From contig CAYUAI010000012.1 in assembly GCA_964442745.1 (NCBI GenBank), positions 8,846-72,845 of the forward strand: a DNA stretch of 64,000 bases. Direction: 5' to 3'. Below are positions 30,037-39,545 of this stretch, piece by piece; within the stretch, counting starts at the first letter, position 1; each line of letters opens with the position of its first letter. The notes under the pieces are model-generated. The model saw nothing but the letters and a program-made list of their open reading frames with translations, made no database searches and was not told the DNA's origin. Origin of the DNA: CAYUAI01 sp964442745 (lineage in GTDB: Bacteria > Pseudomonadota > Gammaproteobacteria > S012-40). The position numbers and the translations under genes are program-made.

Positions 30037-32511
30037 ATGGCCATGAAATTGTTTTTTATGAGACGAAAACTAGAAAAGCAAACCAGTGCTCAAGGAATTA
30101 AAGCTTTTAGTGACAATAGTTTTTATCTATTTTTTTTATCTATTTTTATTATGCCGATGTTTTTACAAACTGCATTGGCAAATGAGTTAGAGCTTGTATC
30201 CTTTTCTAAAGTGGAGCAAGGATTAGAAATAAAATTCAATTTTTCAGAGTCTGCTCATATGCCGACTAGATTTTCTACTGAAGTACCGGCCAGAATTATT
30301 TTAGATTTTTCTGAGACGCAGAATAAACTGCCATGGCGAGCACCATTACCTGTCAATATCGGAGTGACTTCTAATATTCAAGTCGTAGAAAATAATGATA
30401 CAACTCGGGTTGTGGTCAATTTGTCGGAATTGGTTCAGTTTGATGCTAGAGTTGAAGATAATGCGATACTTCTAGTAATAGAAGACCATACGCTTGATGA
30501 TGACTCTGTTAGTTCTGATTTCTCAGAATCAGTGCAAAATGAAGTAAGAGATGAAGCTGAATTAAAAGATATTCAAATTTCAGCACTGCCAGGTGATCGT
30601 GTGCAGGTTACCTTTTTAATGTCTGGTGATATTGTTGAGCCTAATAGTTTTACCGTTGATGAGCCGGCTCGTATTGCCCTTGACTTTCCTAATACACAAA
30701 ATAGCCTGTCATGGCGTTCGCGCCGAGTAGGTATTGGCTTAGTGAAATCAGTGGCGGCTATCGAGGCGGGTGGTCGTACACGAGTTGTTTTTAATCTTGT
30801 ACGGCAAATGCCCTATGATACTCAAGTCGAAGGAAACAAAGTAGTATTGACTTTAGGCACAGGAATTGTTGATTCACAATCGGTGGCAGTTTCCACATCC
30901 GCTTCAGCTGGAGTAGAATATGGTGTAGAGCAAATTGATTTTCGCAGAGGGGATGCTGGTGAGGGGCGGGTAGTTGTTACTTTCGCGGATCCAAGTGTGC
31001 TAGCTGATATACGAGAAGAGGGTGGGCGCATTATCGCTGATTTTATTAATACATCTTTGCCTCAAGAGCTAGAGCAACGATTGGATGTCATCGATTTTGC
31101 CACGCCTGTGCAAACGATTGATACTTTTACTGATGGCAATAATGTGCGTATGGTGATTGCTGCCCAGGGTCGGTATGAACATTTAGCCTATCAATCTGAC
31201 AAAACACTAACAATTGATATTAAGGCCATTACTAAAGAAAAAGCAGTCGTGAAGAAAGAAGAATATACTGGAGAGAAACTGTCATTGAATTTCCAGGATA
31301 TTGAGGTTAGAGCCGTATTGCAATTATTAGCGGATTTTACTGCATTGAATGTGGTTGTGAGTGATTCGGTTCAAGGGAATATCACTTTGCGCTTGAAAAA
31401 TGTGCCTTGGGATCAGGCGCTCGATATTATTCTGAAATCAAAAGGTTTGGCCATGCGCCAAAGCGGCAATGTGTTATTAGTTGCGCCTGGTGAGGAAATC
31501 GCTTCACGGGAGAAGCTTGAGCTGGAATCTCGAAAACAAATTTCAGAACTAATACCTTTACGATCTGAACTTATTCAGATAAATTATGCAAAAGCAGCAA
31601 GCATCGCTAATTTGTTAAAATCAGATAACAGTAGTTTATTGTCTGGACGAGGTAATGTCACTGTTGATGAACGAACTAATACACTTCTTGTGCGTGATAC
31701 TAGTGATCGATTGGATGAAATCAGAAAGCTTATTGCTAAACTCGATATTCCTATTCGGCAAGTGCTGATTGAAGCAAGAATTGTCATTGCTAATGATAAT
31801 TTTGCTAAGGATTTAGGTGTCAAGTTTGGTTTGCAATCGAGTAAAACGTCGGGAGACTCAACAATTATGACATCAGGTGGTGTCGGTGGCTTAAGTGCAA
31901 ACTTGGGTGCGCCAGGAAGTTTGCAAGATGATCTAAGTATTAATTTACCAGCGGGCGCTGCTAGACCCGCTTCGCTTGCGCTTGGTATGCTGAATTCGGA
32001 TGTACTATTAGGCTTGGAGCTATCTGCATTACAAACAGAAGGACGCGGTGAAGTGGTATCGAATCCGCGGGTAATTACGTCCAACCAAAAAGAAGCGTTA
32101 ATAGAGCAAGGTACGGAGATACCGTATAGTCAAGCGGCTTCAAGTGGTGCGACCACCGTTGCTTTTAAGAAAGCGACTTTGAGTCTCAAGGTGACCCCGC
32201 AAATTACTCCTGATGATCGAGTGATTTTAGATTTGAAAGTCACGAAGGATAGTGTTGGAGCGGTGTTTAATAATGTGCCGAGCATTGATACCAAAGAAGT
32301 AAATACTCAAGTGTTGGTTGACAATGGAGAGACAGTAGTGCTTGGCGGAATTTATGAACAAGTGAAGCAGGAGACGAAATCAAAAGTACCATTTTTAGGT
32401 GACTTGCCCTTAGTCGGTGGATTATTCCGGTCAACGAAAGATGAGAATAATAAAAAAGAGTTGCTTATTTTTGTGACACCAAAGATACTGAAAGAAAGTC
32501 TTAAACTATAG
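30037..32511 (+). CDS. pilQ: Type IV pilus secretin PilQ
   Basis: The 824-residue protein has a signal segment (FFLSIFIMPMFLQTALA), two AMIN domains at about residues 50-150 and 175-265 that bind peptidoglycan, and a third related segment. An STN/N0 domain follows at about 405-480 (LSLNFQDIEVRAVLQLLADF), then N1 and the secretin domain (RQVLIEARIVIAND, SNPRVITSNQKEALIEQG, FLGDLPLVGGLFR). It forms the outer-membrane pilus gate. Last gene of pilMNOPQ. Confidence 0.95.
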   Translation: MAMKLFFMRRKLEKQTSAQGIKAFSDNSFYLFFLSIFIMPMFLQTALANELELVSFSKVEQGLEIKFNFSESAHMPTRFSTEVPARIILDFSETQNKLPWRAPLPVNIGVTSNIQVVENNDTTRVVVNLSELVQFDARVEDNAILLVIEDHTLDDDSVSSDFSESVQNEVRDEAELKDIQISALPGDRVQVTFLMSGDIVEPNSFTVDEPARIALDFPNTQNSLSWRSRRVGIGLVKSVAAIEAGGRTRVVFNLVRQMPYDTQVEGNKVVLTLGTGIVDSQSVAVSTSASAGVEYGVEQIDFRRGDAGEGRVVVTFADPSVLADIREEGGRIIADFINTSLPQELEQRLDVIDFATPVQTIDTFTDGNNVRMVIAAQGRYEHLAYQSDKTLTIDIKAITKEKAVVKKEEYTGEKLSLNFQDIEVRAVLQLLADFTALNVVVSDSVQGNITLRLKNVPWDQALDIILKSKGLAMRQSGNVLLVAPGEEIASREKLELESRKQISELIPLRSELIQINYAKAASIANLLKSDNSSLLSGRGNVTVDERTNTLLVRDTSDRLDEIRKLIAKLDIPIRQVLIEARIVIANDNFAKDLGVKFGLQSSKTSGDSTIMTSGGVGGLSANLGAPGSLQDDLSINLPAGAARPASLALGMLNSDVLLGLELSALQTEGRGEVVSNPRVITSNQKEALIEQGTEIPYSQAASSGATTVAFKKATLSLKVTPQITPDDRVILDLKVTKDSVGAVFNNVPSIDTKEVNTQVLVDNGETVVLGGIYEQVKQETKSKVPFLGDLPLVGGLFRSTKDENNKKELLIFVTPKILKESLKL

Positions 32512-32519
32512 ACAATGAT

Positions 32520-32569
32520 CTAGCGATAAATGCAGGCTATAGGTATATGTAGCCTGCATTTATCGCTAG
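32520..32569. terminator. Perfect 20-bp stem-loop after pilQ
   Basis: CTAGCGATAAATGCAGGCTA (32520-32539) pairs perfectly with 32550-32569 across a 10-base loop, 9 bp past the pilQ stop. No T-run follows, so it may be a processing or stabilising hairpin, a palindromic repeat, or a terminator of unusual form. Confidence 0.55.
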
Positions 32570-32773
32570 GCATGCGATCTCGCTTAACCCTGTACTCAGT
32601 TTTTCGATCGTTCAGAAAATCCGCGTAAAAGCAAATTTCTTCATGGTTTTCAAGTGCCAAGTTGCACAATTTTTATAAAATAGTCGTGATTTTCATTCCT
32701 AGTTTATTCCTTATTGCTTCATGTGGTGGCATCTCTTAATATAGTTTTTTAAATTTTTATTAAGGATTTTTTT

Positions 32774-33676
32774 GTGAAAAATATCGATTCTCCTATAAAC
32801 ATTACCCGTGAAGTTGACTATTGGCGGGGAAGCTTTTCCGCAATGGCTGGGCCATGTGAATTGTTAATGGATGTCGATGCTTTTGAATTAGCGCATAAAC
32901 TCACAAAAATCGCATATACTGAAGCAAAGCGTATAGAACAAAAATTTAGCCGCTACCGAAAAGATAATATCGTCTTTAGAATCAACAATGCAAACGCAGT
33001 ACGCATCAAGGTAGATGAGGAAACGGCAAAATTGTTAGATTATGCTGAGCAATGTTACCACTTAAGCGATGGCATGTTTGATATTACCTCAGGGGTATTG
33101 AGGGGCGTTTGGCGTTTTGATGGTAGTGACATCATTCCTACTAAAGTCGCTGTTAATAAAGTGTTAGCAAGAGTTGGTTGGAATAAACTGAATTGGCAGC
33201 GGCCGTATTTAAGCATGCAAAGTCAAATGGAGATTGATTTTGGAGGGATTGGCAAGGAATACGCTGTAGATCGAACAGCGTCATTGATAAATCCTTTTGT
33301 GAACAATGGGGTGTTAATTAACTATGGTGGTGATTTATTGGCTCTGGGGTTTCGGGCTCACGGCAAGCCATGGGAAATCGCTTTAGATGATCCATCAGCA
33401 TCGGGTGAAAAATTTAAGGGTACGGTAGAATTATGCCGAGGTGGTGTTGCAACGAGTGGGGATGCGCGACGCTATTCATTAAAAAATGGTATAAGATACG
33501 GACATATTTTAAATCCAAAAACTGGTTGGCCAGTAAAAAATGCACCTCGATCGGTGACGGTTTTAGCAGATACTTGCACGGAAGCTGGTATTTTGTCAAC
33601 CTTTGCGTTGTTAAAAGGTGAGCATGCGGAATTATTTTTGAAAGAACAGCAGGTAAATTATTGGATATGCCCGTAG
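32774..33676 (+). CDS. ApbE-family FAD:protein FMN transferase
   Basis: The 300-residue ApbE protein starts with GTG after AAGGATTTTTTT. Motifs: FSAMAGPCELLM at the N-terminus, KFSRYRKDNIVFRIN, DGMFDITSGVLRGVWRF, DFGGIGKEYAVDR, GVLINYGGDLLALG, VATSGDARRY and HILNPKTGWPV with metal-binding residues. These enzymes attach FMN to threonine of flavoproteins such as Nqr or Rnf subunits. No signal peptide is visible, unlike classical periplasmic ApbE, so it may act in the cytoplasm. Confidence 0.9.
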   Translation: MKNIDSPINITREVDYWRGSFSAMAGPCELLMDVDAFELAHKLTKIAYTEAKRIEQKFSRYRKDNIVFRINNANAVRIKVDEETAKLLDYAEQCYHLSDGMFDITSGVLRGVWRFDGSDIIPTKVAVNKVLARVGWNKLNWQRPYLSMQSQMEIDFGGIGKEYAVDRTASLINPFVNNGVLINYGGDLLALGFRAHGKPWEIALDDPSASGEKFKGTVELCRGGVATSGDARRYSLKNGIRYGHILNPKTGWPVKNAPRSVTVLADTCTEAGILSTFALLKGEHAELFLKEQQVNYWICP

Positions 33677-33972
33677 CTTGGACGGTAGTGGGTTAAATTT
33701 GTGTTTACGTATGGATATCTATTCCAAACTCAACCTTATTAAACAATATCGTGCATCTTTTTTAATTTTGAAAAGCAAATTGTTGTCGCATCACTCATTT
33801 AATCCACGTTCTGAAATGGTAAGTTTAAACTGATTTCAGAGAAAAGTTCCCTTAGAAGCTGCTTTAAAAATGCCTCATAGTCCTCATAGCTGACCAGGAT
33901 CAATTGAGTCGAGTGATTTACGTTGTTAAATATAAGGATAAGAGAGCAACAACGATTGGGAGGCGATTCAAA

Positions 33973-34856
33973 ATGTGTAAACGAAGTGGTTATCCAACCG
34001 ACTTAAGTGACAAGCAATGGTTGTTCATTAAAGCTTTATTACCTAAGCCTAAAAGTCAACCGGGTCATTGAGGTCGTTCTGCTGATGAGTTGCGTCAGAT
34101 TATTAATGGTATTTTGTATGTCACCAAAACCGGCTTTATTCATCGTTCCGGCCAGTTTGACCGTAAAATGATCAGTTTCTCTAAGCAACCTCATCGTTTA
34201 GCCTACAAATACTAGATGCCGTATGTTTTTTAATCAAAATATGATGGCCGACACGATGAATAAGACTCCAAATACCGGATGCCAATGGCGTTTGCTGTCG
34301 AATGACGAAACTGTCTATGGTGGCTTTAACTTTTTGTGGAGTCGAACACATGCTTGGAGAGCCATCATGGAGCACAGAGACATCGGCAAGCACATCAACC
34401 ACCTCCCTACAACAGGCTGTATTGATAGCTAAAGTGCTAAGACGTAAACCCAAAGGAAAACACATGGTTATGATAGTGGAAAAATGGTAGAGGGCCATAA
34501 ACGCCATTTTCTAGTTGATGCATTGGATTTGTTGCTAGTGGTGATTGTCACGGCAGCGAATCAGGGCGATCGGCAAGGTTTGATCATGTTATTAGCTGAC
34601 TACTTTGCCCGTGGAGTAAAACGATGGTGTAGAATTTGGGTTGATAGTGGCGATGCGGGAGTGGCCATTAAAAATTGGGTGTTGGGGTTGAAAAGATTCA
34701 GCTCGAGGTGACTGGACGTCAAGCCAAAGGCTTTAGCGCGGTGAAGCGGAACGCACGTTTGCTTGGTTGCGTCACTTTAGGCGTCATTTAAAAGATGGTG
34801 AATTTTTAACCTGAAATAGCGAGGCGATGATTCAAATCGCTATGATCTATCTTCTT
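33973..34856 (+). pseudogene. Degenerate IS5-family transposase relic
   Basis: Scattered frames reproduce an IS5-group DDE transposase. It begins YPTDLSDKQWLFIKALLPKP, then hits a stop at PGH*GR; RSADELRQIINGILYVTKTG and TGCQWRLLSNDETVYGGF follow in shifted frames with extra sequence between. Then come GYDSGKMVEGHKRHFLVDAL, VIVTAANQGDRQG, CRIWVDSGDAGVAIK and a final SEAMIQIAMIYLLI. Multiple stops and frameshifts make it inactive. The catalytic aspartate region IWVDSGDAG is recognisable. Terminal inverted repeats were not identified with certainty. Confidence 0.82.
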
Positions 34857-35157
34857 ATACTGATGCTGTTAAAGTCGACCTGCAAATACCGGACCTTGCT
34901 ATCCATGTCTTTCCAGTTGATGCCAAAATTGTTACATTGTTTGGTTTTTTTTTCTGTAAATAGCAATACCGCTATATCCTTTTTTCTGGGCATCATGATA
35001 CCCAGTGGGAAAATCAGGGATTAACTAGCTGATTTTGTTGTGCCTTTGTCTCCTGAATGCAGACTACATCAGCATTTTGAGCTGCCAACCATTCAAAAAA
35101 AACCTTTCTTGCTGCCGCGCGAATTCCATTGCTGTTAACTGATATAACTCTCATTGT
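34857..35157 (-). pseudogene. Exonuclease III (xth) N-terminal relic
   Basis: Reading leftward from an ATG at 35157, the translation MRVISVNSNGIRAAARKVFF, then EWLAAQNADVVCIQETKAQQ, is the N-terminus of an ExoIII-type apurinic endonuclease with its metal-binding asparagine and glutamate. After a stop, shifted frames continue with YHDAQKKGYSGIAIY and INWKDMDSKVRYLQVDF, family segments in correct order. Similarity ends where the IS5 relic starts, so the C-terminal part is lost. No function is expected. Confidence 0.78.
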
Positions 35158-35474
35158 AGTCTTCTAAAAAGTAATTTGAGCTTGAGTCGTTTCTACCGCG
35201 TATCGCTAACTATTTAAATCCTAATGAATGATGTAATGACTAAAATACCAGTCTTGCTTGCCTTTTTGTCTGCCTGCGACAGACACAAGTTTGAACGGAA
35301 TCTTAGTTGACAAACACCGCAGGCATGAAAATAGACTAATAGAAAAAACCGAATACAGAATTCTAAAAACTCAATTGGATTGATTGCTGCATTAGCTTTA
35401 TCCTCTCAGGCAGACCTGTACTTCGCTCTCACGTGAAATGAAGAGGGAATAAACAAAACTTGCTAGGAGATAAC

Positions 35475-36479
35475 ATGAACCATAAGATACCCTTGTTTAG
35501 CAACGCTTTGCTTGCTATGGCGCTAACTACGAATGTTTTAGCCGTGCCGATGGCTGATGAACCGATTCAACCAATAGCGCCGGTAGCTACGATCAATCCC
35601 GCAATGATGGAGCTTGGTAAGAAACTATTTTTTGATCCTCGCCTCTCTAAATCAGGTTTTATTTCATGTAATTCTTGTCATAACCTAAGCCTTGGTGGTA
35701 CGGATAATATCAAAACCTCCATCGGACATCAGTGGCATCAAGGTCCAATCAATGCGCCAACAGTGCTTAACTCTAGCTTGATGTTGGCTCAATTTTGGGA
35801 TGGACGTGCTAAAGATCTAAAAGAACAAGCAGGTGGCCCGATAGAAAATCCAGGTGAGATGGCTTCGACGCACTCGCTTGCTGTCGAAGTATTGCAGTCT
35901 ATTCCAGGTTACGTTACCGAATATAAACAAGTCTTTGGTCACGATAAAATCGATATGGATGGCGTAACAAGCGCTATTGCAGAATTTGAAAAAATTTTGG
36001 TCACGCCTAATTCTCGTTTTGATCAGTGGCTCATGGGTGATAAAGACGCGATTAGTAAAGTCGAGTTAGCTGGATATAAACTTTTTAAAGATAGCGGTTG
36101 TGTCGGTTGTCATAATGGCCCAGCAGTGGGTGGGAATTCGTATCAGAAAATGGGATTGGTTGAGCCTTACAAAACGACAAATAAAGCACAAGGTCGCGTT
36201 GCTGTAACGGGCAAAGAGTCTGATCGGTTTGTCTTCAAAGTGCCTACGCTACGTAATGTCGAACTGACCTATCCCTATTTTCATGACGGCGGGGCAGCCA
36301 CATTGAAAGAAGCTGTGGATACCATGGGGCGTGTGCAACTTGGAAAGCAATTTAAAGATAGCGAGAAAAATAAAATTGTCGCTTTTCTAAAAACACTTAC
36401 TGGTGATCAACCTTCATTTAATCTGCCTATTTTACCGCCATCCAGCGATACAACTCCACGTCCAAGCCCTTTTCAATAA
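35475..36479 (+). CDS. Di-heme cytochrome c peroxidase
   Basis: The ATG at 35475 follows AGGAG by 6 bases and starts a signal peptide (FSNALLAMALTTNVLA), giving 334 residues. Two c-type heme motifs are present: CNSCH near residue 60 and CVGCH near 210, with the calcium and interface segment NAPTVLNSS and the C-terminal VPTLRNVELTYPYFHDG. The enzyme reduces hydrogen peroxide in the periplasm using cytochrome electrons. oxyR lies just downstream on the opposite strand. The end is proline-rich. Confidence 0.92.
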   Translation: MNHKIPLFSNALLAMALTTNVLAVPMADEPIQPIAPVATINPAMMELGKKLFFDPRLSKSGFISCNSCHNLSLGGTDNIKTSIGHQWHQGPINAPTVLNSSLMLAQFWDGRAKDLKEQAGGPIENPGEMASTHSLAVEVLQSIPGYVTEYKQVFGHDKIDMDGVTSAIAEFEKILVTPNSRFDQWLMGDKDAISKVELAGYKLFKDSGCVGCHNGPAVGGNSYQKMGLVEPYKTTNKAQGRVAVTGKESDRFVFKVPTLRNVELTYPYFHDGGAATLKEAVDTMGRVQLGKQFKDSEKNKIVAFLKTLTGDQPSFNLPILPPSSDTTPRPSPFQ

Positions 36480-36499
36480 ACAACGATATAGTGATGAAA

Positions 36500-36520
36500 C
36501 CCTCGGAGATATTCCGAGGG
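36500..36520 (+). terminator. Hairpin after the peroxidase gene
   Basis: CCCTCGGA (36500-36507) pairs perfectly with TCCGAGGG (36513-36520) across a 5-base loop, 20 bp past the stop. There is no clear T-run, so termination is likely but not certain. Confidence 0.5.
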
Positions 36521-36612
36521 TGCTATCTGCCTCTACGGTAAAGTACACATCTTCTTTAGGCCTCATCCCACGAGAAATATTGTAGAAGAGCTGGTCTGAC
36601 ATTGATGCCAAT

Positions 36613-37521
36613 CTATTGTTCGATGAGTACCGTCTCCATCAATTCAGCCAGTAAATTTAAATCATTTTTTCGATGAAAAGTAGAGCGCCAGACTAAGCCT
36701 ATTTCTCTATGAGGGCCATCTTCTGCCAACGGCCTTAATTTTATTTTTGATTGCATTGTTAAATGAGAATTGACCGCCATAGCTGGTAGAAAAGTAATGC
36801 CTTGACCGCCTGCAACCATTTCCATTAGAGTATAGAGGCTTGTGCCTTGAAATGCTGCCCGTTGCTGCAAGCCACTAAAATGGCAAGCAGATAAAGCATG
36901 GTCTCTGAAACAATGACCATCTTCCAACATCAGTAGCTGTTCAGCAGGTAAGTCAGCGGAAGATATTTTCCCGCCTTTACTCAACGGGTGTTCGCTCGGA
37001 AATGCAACATAGAAAATTTCCTGAAAAAATTTCTTGTACTCATGTTTGCCCAGCTCATAAGGTAGCGCGAAAATGGCACAGTCGAGCTCTCCACTATCAA
37101 GTCGTTGTAATAGCTGTGCGCTTTGCTCTTCCACTAAGAATAGCTCCAGATCGGGAAATTGTTCTCGTATTGCAGGCAGAACTTTAGGCAATAGGAATGG
37201 CCCGATTGTCGGAATTACACCAAGTTTGAGTGCCCCTGTCATAGCGGTCAATTTACTTTGAGCCAGCTCTACCATCTCTGCCGATACTGTTAATACGTCG
37301 CGTGCTTTTTCGGCTATTTCTAACCCTAATGGGGTAGGTAGAACTTGCCTTTTTGTTCGTTCTAGCAATTTCGTCCCTAGCATATTCTCCAGCTCTTGAA
37401 TACCGGTGCTAAGTGTGGATTGAGTAACGAAACAGCGTTCGGCGGCTTTACCAAAGTGGCGAAGTTCTATTACTGCGAGCAGATACTGTAATTGCCGAAT
37501 TGTGGGTAGGTGCATAATCAT
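36613..37521 (-). CDS. oxyR: Hydrogen peroxide-responsive LysR regulator OxyR
   Basis: The 302-residue LysR protein has the N-terminal winged helix (IRQLQYLLAVIELRHFGKAA, FVTQSTLSTGIQELEN) and an effector domain with both redox cysteines of OxyR in LEDGHCFRDHALSACHF, spaced as in E. coli C199 and C208. Oxidation forms a disulfide and activates peroxide defence genes; the convergent cytochrome c peroxidase is a plausible target. The start may be the third codon (MHLPTIRQL, 37515). Confidence 0.93.
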   Translation of the reverse strand: MIMHLPTIRQLQYLLAVIELRHFGKAAERCFVTQSTLSTGIQELENMLGTKLLERTKRQVLPTPLGLEIAEKARDVLTVSAEMVELAQSKLTAMTGALKLGVIPTIGPFLLPKVLPAIREQFPDLELFLVEEQSAQLLQRLDSGELDCAIFALPYELGKHEYKKFFQEIFYVAFPSEHPLSKGGKISSADLPAEQLLMLEDGHCFRDHALSACHFSGLQQRAAFQGTSLYTLMEMVAGGQGITFLPAMAVNSHLTMQSKIKLRPLAEDGPHREIGLVWRSTFHRKNDLNLLAELMETVLIEQ

Positions 37522-37639
37522 AGTTTTTAACTAATTTGTCTGATTGAATTATAAATGGTTATGGCAGTAAAATAAGTAATAAGTCATTTTGTAGTATGAA
37601 TTTTCTCGTCTGTGGAGGGAATATCTATTCAGGTATTTA

Positions 37640-37927
37640 TTAGCAGTAAATTTCTTTAAGTGCCTCAATAATTTTTTTGTAGGCTGGGTGAGAGAGTGCA
37701 TAGTAGACCTGCTGTCCATCTCGTTCGTTGGTTAATACGCCAAGGGTGCGCATTTTTGCAAGATGTTGAGAGAGGTTTGACTGGTTGATGTTTAGCGCCT
37801 CTTGCAACTCACTTACATTTTTTCTACCCTCTAGTAAAATACAAAGAATATGTAAACGGTGTTCGTTAGCGATTGCTTTTAGCGCCTCGCTGGCGGCAGA
37901 TATTTTATTGGGATCAATACTATCCAT
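37640..37927 (-). CDS. BigR/SqrR-like ArsR-family sulfide-responsive repressor
   Basis: The 95-residue winged-helix protein has the ArsR core: LKAIANEHRLHILCILLEG, VSELQEALNINQSNLSQHLAKMRTLGVL and RDGQQVYYAL. Cysteines C29 in the second helix and C95 at the end match the pair that forms a polysulfide bridge in BigR and SqrR. It follows the outer-membrane protein gene on the same strand and lies beside an SQR operon, so control of sulfide oxidation is the likely job. Confidence 0.85.
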   Translation of the reverse strand: MDSIDPNKISAASEALKAIANEHRLHILCILLEGRKNVSELQEALNINQSNLSQHLAKMRTLGVLTNERDGQQVYYALSHPAYKKIIEALKEIYC

Positions 37928-37963
37928 TATTTTTCCTTATTCATCAAAGCCCATAACGAAGCG

Positions 37964-39247
37964 CTAAATAAATATTGTCACTATTTGCAAACGGGCCAAA
38001 AAAGTGTGTAGCAGGTTACCATAAAAAATATTAGTTCCCAATTCATACGACCAGTAATTATCCATACTGTATTTTACTTTAGGACGAAGATAATAATCTT
38101 CGTCAGATGGGGAGTAGCGAAAAAACAGTGACGAAATGAGTTTTTGGCTAAGGGCCATCCAGGTTAATCGTGCGCTTATCTCATGACGATCTTGACGTGC
38201 AGCAGGTATATTCGCGAGTAATTTTTGCAAATAACTATCATGATCTAGCATCCGAGTACTATACAATTTCATTGCTAAAATTAAGTTACTGATCAGCTCG
38301 TGTTCGTAGCCGGGTAATGCACGAAACTCGCCGTTATTGATTGCAGGGTTATTGCCGGCAACATCATCCAGCGAGTTATAATAACCCCATTCGCCATTGA
38401 TAATACCGCCAGCCAATGGGCCATGAAAGCTAGTGCTATATACACTAAGTCGTGGAAAAATCGAATTACCTGTGTTGATATTGACGTCAGCTGGGCTTTT
38501 CCAGTAACCATAGAATGCTAGCTCGTAGGTGCTAACATTCCGGTAGAATCGAATGGATAGTTCATCAACTTTCAGCCATTGATCAGGTTTCTCAGTAATT
38601 ACAAGGGCATCTGTACCTGCTATGCGACCAAGACTTGCATTGTAATACGAGGCTCGTTCTCCGTTTATGTATCTGTCGCTGTCAAAGCGAGGCGTGTAGA
38701 TGATATCCAGGTTTTCCGCTGCGCTAAAGAGCGATATTTTAAGTGCATCTGATGGTGCTTTCAAGTATGCGTTGTCATGACCTATTAAGAAAGAGTGCCA
38801 GTCTTTAGGGAACAGGTTATTGATAAAAATTAAATCGCTAGTGCCCCAGGTGAGTATTTGTCGGCCAATTCGAATATCTATATTCGATAACGGTGAGAAG
38901 ACGACGTTAGCTATGCGCAGATCAAACCCGCCCTGGTCTATTTCTATATCAGGTTGTCGTTCTGGTGTTTCATTGTCATATATTACATCCGCGTTAAAAT
39001 TGAGCGTGATGTTATCAAAGGCGCGTTCGACACCGAGTCGTACGCAAGTTTCCGCCATGGGATGTTGCCCCAAAAAATTAGTCGTATTGCGCCATTCTCC
39101 TAAACGGGCTTCTAAAAAACCGTTAAACTGCCAATCATCTACTTTCTTCATCTTCCCAATTGTCATCCGCCGTAATCGAAGAGAGTCTCGCAGCTTGAGT
39201 CCAGAGCTGAAGTCTTCCGACAACATATTTTCTGGGTTAGTATCCAC
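37964..39247 (-). CDS. Outer-membrane porin-like protein of the sulfide cluster, odd N-terminus
   Basis: The 427-residue protein shows barrel strands (FNGFLEARLGEWRNTT, LRIANVVFSPLSNIDIRIGRQILTWG, ISSLFFRYSPSDEDYYLRP) and resembles DUF1302-like or alginate-export-like barrels. It starts with GTG and lacks a signal peptide. The same frame stays open upstream for dozens of codons without an ATG (including TIFGRQPEESQLDNGVHFRP), so the true start may lie upstream, or the 5' end was replaced or frameshifted. It precedes the ArsR gene. Confidence 0.6.
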   Translation of the reverse strand: MDTNPENMLSEDFSSGLKLRDSLRLRRMTIGKMKKVDDWQFNGFLEARLGEWRNTTNFLGQHPMAETCVRLGVERAFDNITLNFNADVIYDNETPERQPDIEIDQGGFDLRIANVVFSPLSNIDIRIGRQILTWGTSDLIFINNLFPKDWHSFLIGHDNAYLKAPSDALKISLFSAAENLDIIYTPRFDSDRYINGERASYYNASLGRIAGTDALVITEKPDQWLKVDELSIRFYRNVSTYELAFYGYWKSPADVNINTGNSIFPRLSVYSTSFHGPLAGGIINGEWGYYNSLDDVAGNNPAINNGEFRALPGYEHELISNLILAMKLYSTRMLDHDSYLQKLLANIPAARQDRHEISARLTWMALSQKLISSLFFRYSPSDEDYYLRPKVKYSMDNYWSYELGTNIFYGNLLHTFLARLQIVTIFI

Positions 39248-39407
39248 CGCCCGCGGGTTTAGCGAGCTAAATGTTGAAGGCCTAAAGTGGACCCCATTGT
39301 CCAGCTGACTTTCTTCGGGTTGTCTACCGAAAATCGTATTATAACGCTGTCTTTTTGCTCGCTCATTGCTGATCCTTGGTTTTGATGCTAAAAAATACTT
39401 GCAACAT

Positions 39408-39427
39408 ATATTATCATATGCGAATAT
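39408..39427. promoter_or_regulatory. Candidate BigR/SqrR operator between divergent sulfide genes
   Basis: ATATTATCATATGCGAATAT is an imperfect palindrome (8 of 10 pairs, core CATATG) in the divergent region between the outer-membrane protein gene and sqr. BigR-type repressors bind AT-rich palindromes. The location suits control of both transcripts. The rest of the 39248-39545 interval holds no supported gene. Confidence 0.4.
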
Positions 39428-39545
39428 AAATATAAATTAATATCTAAATTGCCAGTCCTGAATGGCTAATTGATATTTGCGTGTTTGTTTGGTGAGCTGT
39501 TTGGCGGGGTTTTCAATTCAAAGAGAGTTATTTAGGGAGAATATA

